Below are positions 1 to 5,013 of a DNA stretch of 5,013 nt, in pieces. Under the pieces are notes generated by a model, which saw nothing but the letters and a program-made list of their open reading frames with translations, had not been told where the DNA came from and ran no database searches. The position numbers and the translations under genes are program-made. Source of the stretch: Bacillota bacterium (GTDB lineage: Bacteria; Bacillota; Sulfobacillia; RBS10-35; JAJYVN01); NCBI GenBank assembly GCA_021827805.1, contig JAKAUG010000396.1:1-5013 (forward strand), given 5' to 3'. The first letter of the stretch is position 1. Every line of letters begins with the position of its first letter.

Positions 1-281
1 TGGCGCGGACGGCGATGATCCCACCGTCGAGTTCGACATCGCTCCAGCGCAAGGCCAGGGCTTCACCCAGCCGCAGACCCGTGTGCAGGAGGAACGCGGA
101 GAGAGGCGCCAAACGCTCCTCCTTGCGCCGCCGCCATGATGGCGATGGCCTCCTGCAAGGTGAAGCCTGCGCGCATGCGGGGGCTACGCAGGGCAGGGCG
201 TGCCCGAAGTGCCGGATTGGCGGCGACTAGCCCGCGTCCGCCTGTTGCCCGCAGCCCTGAAAGGGGCAAGTTCTGGGCCAA
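1..281 (-). pseudogene. Tyrosine recombinase (phage-type integrase) remnant, frameshifted, partial at window edge
   Basis: Site-specific DNA recombinase of the lambda-integrase type, which would act in the cytoplasm to integrate or excise a mobile element. Two minus-strand frames carry its pieces. From about 232 down to 125 one frame reads LVAANPAL, then FTLQEAIAIMAAA, the start of the catalytic domain. From 124 to the left edge another frame reads KEERLAPLSAFLLHTGL, then RLGEALALRWSDVEL and DGGIIAVR. The TGLRLGE stretch is the family's Arg-I box, with the catalytic Arg at 71-73. The frame change falls in or beside the GC-rich run at 121-137 and no single frame spans both parts, so it is a pseudogene unless there is a sequencing error. 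Upstream (minus-strand) of 281 I cannot recognise the N-terminal core-binding domain, so the gene also seems truncated there. The later H-x-x-R and Tyr motifs would lie beyond the left edge. Family assignment is strong; loss of function is inferred. Confidence 0.8.
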
Positions 282-402
282 AAGGGGCCAGAGCCTGGTT
301 GGGCGGACGTGTGGAAGACCGAGAGACCGGTTTGTACACAGTTTTCTACCCAGGCGATCACAGGCTCGTTGCCGAAAGCCTCGTATTCAGCGTGAGACGT
401 GA

Positions 403-406
403 CGGA
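403..406 (+). promoter_or_regulatory. Ribosome binding site of the sulfatase gene
   Basis: GGAG lies 9 bases before the ATG at 416 and supports that start. The coding frame becomes convincingly sulfatase-like within eight residues of this ATG (RPNILLITADQ), so no earlier start is needed. I saw no convincing -35/-10 promoter pair between 282 and 402. Confidence 0.5.
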
Positions 407-415
407 GCGTGAAAC

Positions 416-1873
416 ATGGCGGCAGCACAACAGCGTCCGAACATCCTGCTGATCACGGCAGACCAGATGCGCCACGACTGTCTCTCTGTTGGCGGCCATC
501 CCGTTGTGCGGACACCACATCTCGACGCGCTCGCCGCGCGGGGTGTCCGCTTCACCAACGCCTATACCCCCTATCCCGTCTGTGCTCCGGCCCGAATGTC
601 CATCCTGAGCGGGCAGTTCGCGCACGCCCATGGCGCCACGGGCAACCAGGCCATGTTGCCCCCGGGCCAGCCGACGATCGCCAGCCTGGTCCACGCGGCA
701 GGGTATCGGACGGCGGCGATTGGCAAGATGCATTTCTGGCCTCCCTATGCGGAGGTTGGCTTCGAGCACATGCGTTTGGCAGAGCAGAACGGCTCCGGGT
801 GGAAGGTGGATGACTACCACAGCGACTACTTGGCCGAACGCGGCCTACTCGATCAATGGGACCTGTGGGATCAGCAGCGGCCGTACCGCGACCAGGCACC
901 GCCAGAATACTGGGAAAGCTTCGGCGCACGGGCCTCTACCCTGCCGGAGGAACACTACAGTACGACATGGATCACCGACGAAACCATCGCCTGGCTCCGG
1001 CAGGCCGACTCCCGACCGTTCTTCGCCTGGGCATCCTTCATCAAGCCCCACCATCCCTTTGATCCGCCGCACCCATGGGATGAACTGTACGACCCCGCAG
1101 CCATCCCGCCCCTTGGGGATCCCACAGAGGCCCTGGCCAAGCCGCTCATGACGGCGGGCGGCCGCCGGGACCCCCGGGGTGGCTACTTCGATCTGCGCAA
1201 CCTCTCGCAGCAGGCCTTTGCGCGCGTCGCGGCCCTGTACTACGCAGCGATCAGTCACATCGACCACCACGTGGGACGCATGCTAGACGTGCTGCGCGAA
1301 CTGGGGCAACTGGACAATACGCTGGTGATCTTCACCAGCGACCACGGGGACTACATGGGCGACTACGGCCTCATCCTGAAGACGCCAAGCGTTCCCTACG
1401 ATGCCCTGGCGAAGGTCCCGCTCATCATCAGCGGACCGGGCTGCCGGCGGGGAGCCACCTCGGAGGTCCTCACCTCTCTGGTCGACCTCTTGCCGACTGC
1501 CGCCACGCAGGCTGGTGTCCCCGTCCCGAAGTTCGTCCAGGGGTGCGACCTTCAACCGGTGCTCGCCGGGGCGGCTGGCCCAGCACCGGTCCACCGGCGC
1601 GCCGCCGTGTTCTCCGAAACCCGCGAAATCAAGGCCGTGCGTACCGATCAGCACAAGTACCTCTATCATCGGCGTCTGGGCATTGAGGAGCTATACGATC
1701 TCGCGGCGGACCCAGGAGAACGCCGCAATCTGGCCACGGATCCGGCGTCGGCACCACTGTGCGCCGACATGCGCCATCGCCTTCTGGACTGGATGATCGA
1801 CACGGAGTGGGAGCGCCAGACGCACTCCGGACGGTATCGCGACCTTGTGGACCGTGGGTGGATCCGGGTCTGA
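416..1873 (+). CDS. Type I (formylglycine-dependent) sulfatase, arylsulfatase A-like
   Basis: Predicted hydrolase of sulfate esters in the alkaline-phosphatase superfamily, 485 residues, a usual length for the family. The N-terminus RPNILLITADQ provides the first metal ligands (D16, Q17). The activation motif C-A-P-A-R is at residues 56-60, with Cys56 (codon TGT at 581) expected to be oxidised to formylglycine. GKMHF (103-107) supplies the conserved Lys/His, KPHHPFDPP (210-218) a further substrate-side Lys/His pair, and TSDHGDYMGDYG (307-318) the metal-binding Asp309/His310, followed by K322. The C-terminal region (ELYDLAADPGERRNLA) is the typical sulfatase end. There is no signal peptide or membrane segment, so a cytoplasmic enzyme is likely. 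The true substrate (choline sulfate, aryl or glycan sulfate) cannot be read from sequence. No formylglycine-generating enzyme or sulfate transporter is present in the window. Close relatives in the superfamily include phosphonate monoester hydrolases, but CxPxR and overall form favour sulfatase. The frame is intact, unlike its flanks. Confidence 0.93.
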   Translation: MAAAQQRPNILLITADQMRHDCLSVGGHPVVRTPHLDALAARGVRFTNAYTPYPVCAPARMSILSGQFAHAHGATGNQAMLPPGQPTIASLVHAAGYRTAAIGKMHFWPPYAEVGFEHMRLAEQNGSGWKVDDYHSDYLAERGLLDQWDLWDQQRPYRDQAPPEYWESFGARASTLPEEHYSTTWITDETIAWLRQADSRPFFAWASFIKPHHPFDPPHPWDELYDPAAIPPLGDPTEALAKPLMTAGGRRDPRGGYFDLRNLSQQAFARVAALYYAAISHIDHHVGRMLDVLRELGQLDNTLVIFTSDHGDYMGDYGLILKTPSVPYDALAKVPLIISGPGCRRGATSEVLTSLVDLLPTAATQAGVPVPKFVQGCDLQPVLAGAAGPAPVHRRAAVFSETREIKAVRTDQHKYLYHRRLGIEELYDLAADPGERRNLATDPASAPLCADMRHRLLDWMIDTEWERQTHSGRYRDLVDRGWIRV

Positions 1874-1909
1874 CGGCACTGCGAGCCTGGGGACTGCGCG
1901 ATGCCGTCA
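1871..1909 (+). terminator. Hairpin starting at the sulfatase stop codon, possible terminator
   Basis: TGACGGCA (1871-1878, which includes the stop codon) is the exact reverse complement of TGCCGTCA (1902-1909). Inside it, after a C/A mismatch and a T-G wobble, GCG (1881-1883) pairs with CGC (1897-1899), leaving a 13-base loop. No T-run follows, so it is not a classical intrinsic terminator. It may instead stabilise the mRNA 3' end or assist factor-dependent termination. The rest of the gap to the next gene (1910-2096) shows nothing further that I can support. Confidence 0.35.
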
Positions 1910-2114
1910 CGGACGCGTGCCGACGGGCGTCCCATCGTGGGCTCGGCGGGACTGCAACCCGCAACCCGGTGATGGAGAGGTGTCTGGCAGCCTCCTCCGT
2001 CTCGTTCTGGTGTTCGCTTCGATTCGCGCAGGGTGTGCGCTGCAAGGACCCCACGCGCCACCAGCCAAGCAATCCACGAAGTCGGGTCATCTGAGGATGG
2101 CCGCTGATGGAGGG

Positions 2115-2921
2115 ATGGTGTTGGCCGCAGAGCACCGCGCGCACCGTCGGGTCGGGCACGCGGCATCCGGAGCCGGGATCTTGCTGCTGATGGCCGTCCT
2201 GGCGGGCTGCGCGGCGCGCACAAGCCGACCGACCCCTGTGGTTCGCTTTGACGCCCCTATCCGGCAGGCCCTGGCCTTCCTCTCTGGACAGACCGGCGTG
2301 CCACTCCAGGCACCCGCTGGCAACGTGGGGAATCTCGACGGCGGCCCGGCCCGGGTTCCGTTCGGCGCGTGGGTGCGCGCTGACCACCTCGCGTACACCG
2401 TCGCGGTCGGGCTGTGCGCACCGGCGGCCGGGTGGCGGCAGGTGGTGGCCAGCCAGTGTGACGGCAGCATCGCCAGCATTGTCGCCGGCTTCCGCTTCGG
2501 TGGCACGGCCTACCAAAGCCGGGCGACGGCGGTGACCAGCCTCGCGCGGCCGGAGCCCAGCGGGCCTGGCGTCACGGTCCAGCTGGGCGCGGGATTGTCT
2601 GGCCTCAGCTGGGATGACGGAACCATCCTCGACTGGCACAGCGGCGGCTGGACCTTCAGCGTGGACACATCCCTCTGTCCCACTACCCTCGGCGCCCGCA
2701 CGGCGAAGCAGATGGCGGGAACCGTCGCGGCCGCCGCTAGGGCACCGGGATTGCCGGCTGGCCCTGGAATGCTGGTGTTCCAGGCCGCCTGTGGCGATTC
2801 CAGTTCAGCCAGCGCGCGTGCGTCCTGGGTGCGGGGCGCCTATGTGTATTGGGACAGCGTCATGGGCTACCGCCCGGCCACCGCACTGTCACTTGCCCGT
2901 ATGGGGCGCGTGTACCCGTGA
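2115..2921 (+). CDS. Lipoprotein of unknown function with C-terminal Trp-rich repeats of a Firmicutes-type family
   Basis: A secreted, lipid-anchored protein of about 268 residues. The N-terminus has Arg/His residues, a hydrophobic stretch (GILLLMAVLAG) and a lipobox L-A-G-C with Cys32, which would be lipidated after signal peptidase II cleavage; AARTSRPTP follows as a short tether. The mature part has no catalytic motif that I recognise. Its order of motifs (FRFGGTAYQS, then VTVQLGAGLSGLSWDDG, ILDWHSGGWTFSVD, a central AKQMAGTVAAAAR helix, SWVRGAYVYW, and a final ATALSLARMGRVYP) matches, as I remember it, a group of hypothetical lipoproteins in Alicyclobacillus/Sulfobacillus-like Firmicutes. 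That match is recall, not a search. Four Cys remain in the mature domain and could form disulfides. The start is uncertain. ATG 2115 and ATG 2097 have abutting purine tracts, while GTG 2118 or TTG 2121 are better spaced from GGAGG at 2109-2113. The frame is open back to 1845, but that stretch does not look coding. Confidence 0.8.
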   Translation: MVLAAEHRAHRRVGHAASGAGILLLMAVLAGCAARTSRPTPVVRFDAPIRQALAFLSGQTGVPLQAPAGNVGNLDGGPARVPFGAWVRADHLAYTVAVGLCAPAAGWRQVVASQCDGSIASIVAGFRFGGTAYQSRATAVTSLARPEPSGPGVTVQLGAGLSGLSWDDGTILDWHSGGWTFSVDTSLCPTTLGARTAKQMAGTVAAAARAPGLPAGPGMLVFQAACGDSSSASARASWVRGAYVYWDSVMGYRPATALSLARMGRVYP

Positions 2922-3001
2922 CCACGCTTTGCCGCACAAGGGGGCTATGTGAGTACTTGCAGGACGTCGCGTTGCGACATGCGGAAAGGATGGCACAGCA
3001 A

Positions 3002-3055
3002 CGCGGGGGCCCGAACTCTGCCGCAGATGTCTGCGGTTTGGTTCGGGCTCCCTCG
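3002..3055. terminator. Long stem-loop between convergent genes, probable bidirectional terminator or structured RNA
   Basis: GCCCGAAC (3009-3016) pairs perfectly with GTTCGGGC (3041-3048). Inside, CCGCAG (3021-3026) pairs with CTGCGG (3031-3036) around an ATGT loop. The 4-base internal loop between the stems holds two possible G-T wobbles. Outside, GGGG (3005-3008) pairs with TCCC (3049-3052, one wobble), and after one mismatch CG (3002-3003) pairs with CG (3054-3055). It lies about 80 bases past the lipoprotein stop and about 95 bases past the stop of the oppositely oriented small gene, a typical site for a shared terminator. No T-run borders it on either strand. The rest of 2922-3150 holds only a small GTCGC/GCGAC hairpin (2966-2978) and no gene I can support. 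Confidence 0.5.
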
Positions 3056-3150
3056 CACGAGATACCTGGGCGGGATGCTGCTGTCAGGCCGCCACGGACG
3101 CTGAATGCAAAGCAGCTACCGACGGCCCGTGTAGCGCAAGCCGTGTACCG

Positions 3151-3387
3151 CTACTTCTTCGTCGAACTGTGGGTCGCGTGCGCCTTAGCGGCTTCTTTTG
3201 CGTGGTGCGCAGCCAAGGCCTCGTGGCCAGCGGCGTGGTGCCCGGCCTCAGCCGCTTGGGCGGAGCGGCCCGCCTCATGATGGTCCGCGGCCTCCTCGTG
3301 GTGCTTGGCCGCCTCCTTGTGATGCTCCGCAGCCTTGCGATGATCCGCTGCCGCCGGATGTGCCTGTCCCGTCATCGGTGTCGCCAT
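3151..3387 (-). CDS. Small His/Ala/Glu/Lys heptad-repeat protein, function unknown
   Basis: A 78-residue, soluble-looking protein with about 15 His and 26 Ala and no Cys, Trp, Phe, Tyr, Ile or Val. Residues 16-40 consist of 7-residue units of the form H-x-x-A-A-x-H (HRKAAEH, HKEAAKH, HEEAADH, then HEAG). A second His/Ala/Lys-rich part (GHHAAGHEALAAHH, AKEAAKAH) follows, with a basic tail STKK. This predicts a highly helical, possibly coiled-coil or extended helix with paired His along it. Metal (Ni/Zn/Cu) or pH-dependent binding is conceivable but unproven. I recall similar short hypothetical proteins in many Proteobacteria, often starting M-x-T-P-x-T-x-x-x-H; no function is known to me. The start ATG at 3387 is preceded on its strand by AAAGGGGTGAG at a workable distance. 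The repetitive codons are intact, although the gene directly upstream has decayed, which suggests it is maintained. It converges with the lipoprotein gene. Confidence 0.72.
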   Translation of the reverse strand: MATPMTGQAHPAAADHRKAAEHHKEAAKHHEEAADHHEAGRSAQAAEAGHHAAGHEALAAHHAKEAAKAHATHSSTKK

Positions 3388-3421
3388 TTGAGTGGCTCAC
3401 CCCTTTCGAGGACCAGCGTAG

Positions 3422-3445
3422 TTGCCGCTGACACGGCACCGGCAA
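3422..3445. repeat. Short inverted repeat upstream of the His-rich gene, possible operator
   Basis: TTGCCG (3422-3427) and CGGCAA (3440-3445) are perfect inverted repeats separated by 12 bases, 35-58 bases before the start codon at 3387. The position fits a regulator site, but 6-base arms can arise by chance in GC-rich DNA. On the minus strand TTGCCG could double as a poor -35 box, with TACGCT 19 bases on as a poor -10. Confidence 0.2.
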
Positions 3446-3479
3446 ACGTTTCTCGCCCGGCGCGTCGGGTTTCCCGTTT

Positions 3480-4312
3480 CTTTGGGTGCACCCCGGCCGC
3501 CCTTCCCTTGGCCGCCAGATCCTCGCTCGCCGTGATGACACGCTCCGCATGAGGACCTGCGCCTCGGCGATCACGATCAGAAGCCATGGCAGACGTTCTC
3601 CCGCACACGCCTGGGCGTTGGGTCCGAGAGCTTTGCGCACCCCGGCCCGTTCCAGCGTCGCGTATCGTTGGCGCATTTCGGCCACCGCCTGCCCCGGGTC
3701 GGCGCCGCAGCGGTTGAGGCACGGCGCGGTAATCCGAGAACTCCACCCGTTTGGGGTCGATGAGCGCCAGACGGAGTTTGGCTGGGCTGTACCGGAGGAG
3801 CAGGGCACGAGGGTCACGTGGAGGTAGACGCTCTTGCCGGCCCCCGTGCCAGCCCGCGACGTCCATGTCAGTGGGCTCCCGTCCGTCGCCACGCCCAGCG
3901 GCGCCACCATATCGCCCTTCGCCGTCCGCGTCCGGGCCAGCACCGCGCGCAGCGACACGGTTGTCCGGCGGCGGTTGGGCACCTCGACGGCGGAGCAGCA
4001 TGGGAACCCGGTCGCACGCCGCACCATGAGCCCGCCCTCGCCCAGACGAAAACGCAGGTCGTCGGTCAGGCGGGGGATACGAGCGGCGGAGGGGCCGTTC
4101 GGTGGTCGCACGACCACCATCGTGACGGTCGGCCCGGTGCGGGTGGCCACCAGCCTGGCGTCGGCGGTGCCCTGCGCCTGCAACGCGGCTGGGACTCGCT
4201 GGGCGGTGGCCGCGCCGTTTTCCTGGTCGCGGTGCGCGGGGGCGGTGCCGCCAGCAGTGCCAGCGGGGGCAGGCCCGCTCCGAGGGCGAGGCGTCATCCA
4301 CGGGGGTGCCAT
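3480..4312 (-). pseudogene. FtsK/SpoIIIE-type DNA translocase motor domain, multiply frameshifted and 3'-truncated
   Basis: ATP-driven double-stranded DNA pump of the FtsK/SpoIIIE/HerA group, now broken. Order of homology: RTGPTVTMVVV, RIPRLTDDLRFRL, SAVEVPNRRRTTVSLRAVL, APLGVATDGSPL, then Walker A AGTGAGKS (3830-3853), all in one frame. At about 3812 the match moves to a second frame (LLLRYSPAKLRL, LALIDPKRVEFSDYRAVP). At about 3712 it returns to the first frame (DPGQAVAEMRQRYATLERAG, then LPWLLIVIAEAQVLM), and near 3545 it moves again (EDLAAKGRAAGVH). Walker B, normally VIDEFADLM, reads VIAEAQVLM with the acidic pair lost. About ten residues normally found just before Walker A (the MPHLL region) are missing. 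Homology stops at about 3485, before the LATQRP motif and the gamma domain. It is probably one ancestral gene with the membrane fragment upstream, since the first frame continues there apart from a TGA at 4358-4360. Family assignment is strong; nonfunctionality is inferred from several independent lesions. Confidence 0.85.
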
Positions 4313-4357
4313 CCTGGCCGCCGGAACCCATCCGGGACGACATCTCTGCCCTCCCCG

Positions 4358-4895
4358 TCAGTCGTCTCTGCCACGGAACCCGGCCGCATTTGCAGCCAGC
4401 GCGCCATCTGCCGTTTCCACCAGCGAGGCGCCCGACGACAACAACCCCGCCGCCCGGGCCAAGAATCCGTATGCCGCGTGCTCGCGGACGGCGGCTGAGG
4501 CGAACGCGGTACGGTGCTGGGTGGGGCAGTGCCCCGCGCCCGCGCCGCGGTGATGCCGGGCAGCAGGGTCAGGAAGTGGCCGTACTCGGCCAAGAGCCAG
4601 GCACGGTGCCGCGCAGCCCAGGGCCCAAACACGGCGAGCGTCGTAGCCTCGGCGATGAGGCCAAGCAGCATGGCGAGGCGAAGGCCGGGCGTACCCAGGT
4701 GCCACTGCAGGCAGACCAGGGTTGCGGCGTCGGCCAGCAGCTGAACCCGCGCAACGTGGTACCGCTGGTACAGGCACCTGCTCCAAGCAACCGGGCTTCC
4801 GCCAGTTCGCTTCCACAACCAGCGACACTATGCGTGGGGCTCGGTCATGCTACGCGCCGCCTGATTGTGCCCTGATTCCCCGCATTGTTCTGCAT
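4358..4895 (-). pseudogene. Membrane-segment N-terminal part of the decayed FtsK-like gene
   Basis: Directly upstream of the translocase motor on the same strand. One frame from 4848 reads MTEPHA, an in-frame TAG at 4828-4830, then CRWLWKRTGG, VARVQLLADAATLVCL, the hydrophobic LAMLLGLIAEATTLAVFG and WLLAEYGHFLTLLPGITAA, which suggests one or two membrane segments. Near 4505-4540 the sense moves to another frame (AVREHAAYGFLARAAGLL, SSGASLVETADGALAANAAG) and ends at TGA 4358-4360. That second frame is the same as the one that resumes the motor homology from 4312. Membrane N-terminus, variable linker and motor is the FtsK/SpoIIIE plan, hence the joint assignment, but this part has no diagnostic motif. 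A strong ribosome site (4899-4906) precedes ATG 4895, whose 16-codon frame ends in an ATGA overlap with ATG 4848. Either the original start was 4895 and a frameshift follows, or a small leader ORF exists. It could instead be an unrelated small membrane protein. Confidence 0.5.
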
Positions 4896-4898
4896 CGA

Positions 4899-4913
4899 CC
4901 CCTCCCAATAATA
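4899..4913 (-). promoter_or_regulatory. Ribosome binding site and -10-like patch before the FtsK-like remnant
   Basis: On the minus strand TATTAT (4913-4908) resembles a -10 box, in the most AT-rich spot of the window. It is followed by GGGAGGGG (4906-4899), a strong ribosome site whose GGGAGG core ends 5 bases before ATG 4895. The -35 region is weak: TTCATG would be at 19-base spacing. A transcript starting just after TATTAT would begin within the ribosome site, so the promoter part is doubtful while the ribosome site is fairly convincing. Confidence 0.35.
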
Positions 4914-4991
4914 AGTGACATCCAGTGGGGCGCATGAAGACCATGGGATATCTGCCTCCGAGCTGCCACGGCTTGTGTGTGCTTGTGAAGG

Positions 4992-5013
4992 GGGACACTG
5001 CAGATTGTGTCCC
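4992..5013. repeat. Inverted repeat at right edge, possible insertion-element terminus
   Basis: GGGACAC (4992-4998) and GTGTCCC (5007-5013) are perfect inverted repeats around TGCAGATT, and may extend by a base past the edge because a further G precedes at 4991. Just upstream GCTTGTG occurs twice (4971-4977 and 4981-4987). Short repeated GGGACAC-type blocks near an element end are seen in some insertion sequence families, but no transposase lies in the window, so this is only a candidate. The rest of 4914-5013 shows no gene. Confidence 0.3.

Noticed and set aside
261..289. AAGGGGC direct repeat near the integrase break (261-267 and 283-289)
   Set aside because: A 7-base repeat in GC-rich DNA is too short to call a target duplication or att core without the element's other end.
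227..820. Minus-strand 197-residue open frame opposite the sulfatase start
   Set aside because: It lies antisense to the well-supported sulfatase, has no recognisable motif, and is typical of the spurious open frames of GC-rich DNA.
1845..2096. N-terminal extension of the lipoprotein frame back to 1845
   Set aside because: It would overlap the sulfatase end and bury the lipoprotein signal peptide internally. The stretch has no protein-like pattern, and the lipobox fits starts near 2097-2121.
1629..2639. Minus-strand 336-residue open frame spanning the sulfatase end and the lipoprotein
   Set aside because: It is Arg/Pro/Ala-rich without domain motifs and antisense to two credible genes. Its length is explained by GC-rich codon structure.
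2849..3280. Plus-strand 143-residue open frame over the intergenic gap
   Set aside because: It overlaps the lipoprotein end, crosses the large stem-loop, and runs antisense into the His-rich gene. It has no motif and no good ribosome site.
3275..3480. Out-of-frame readthrough of the FtsK frames into the His-rich gene
   Set aside because: Beyond about 3485 the frames give Gly/Ser-rich or basic sequence with no FtsK similarity. They only continue open because no stop happens to occur.
3834..4553. Plus-strand 239- and 226-residue open frames opposite the FtsK-like remnant
   Set aside because: The minus strand carries recognisable FtsK motifs through this stretch. The plus frames are Arg/Pro/Ala-rich shadows.
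1..5013. CRISPR array, tRNA or rRNA genes
   Set aside because: No regularly spaced direct repeats and no cloverleaf-like or rRNA-like conserved stretches were seen on reading the window.

Overview
This is a high-GC bacterial window (GC clearly above 60% by eye) that looks like a chromosomal accessory region. Two intact, apparently unrelated protein genes and one small repeat-rich gene sit between decayed remnants of DNA-mobility or DNA-translocation genes. The host cannot be named with confidence. The lipoprotein resembles, from memory, hypothetical lipoproteins of high-GC or acid-tolerant Firmicutes (Alicyclobacillus/Sulfobacillus/Thermaerobacter-like). The His/Ala/Glu/Lys protein recalls small proteins common in Proteobacteria. 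Neither hint is decisive.

Layout, left to right: (1) 1-281, minus strand: the middle of a tyrosine recombinase (phage-type integrase), frameshifted and cut by the window edge. (2) 416-1873, plus strand: a complete type I sulfatase with the C-A-P-A-R formylglycine motif. A hairpin begins exactly at its stop codon. (3) About 2115-2921, plus strand: a lipoprotein with a clear L-A-G-C lipobox. (4) 2922-3150: no gene. It contains a long, strong stem-loop (3002-3055) between convergent genes. (5) 3151-3387, minus strand: a 78-residue protein with heptad His/Ala/Glu/Lys repeats. (6) 3480-4895, minus strand: a badly decayed FtsK/SpoIIIE-type DNA translocase. It has a membrane N-terminal part, a linker and a motor domain, with at least four frame switches, two in-frame stops and a degenerate Walker B, and it breaks off before the end of the motor. 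(7) 4896-5013: an AT-rich promoter-like patch, a strong ribosome binding site, and a short inverted repeat at the very edge that may be the terminus of an insertion element.

The sulfatase and lipoprotein lie on the same strand about 240 bases apart, with a hairpin between them, so a shared operon is possible but not indicated. I see no coherent novel multi-gene system. The notable points are the gene decay on both flanks, the His-heptad miniprotein, the large intergenic stem-loop and the possible mobile-element boundary at the right edge.
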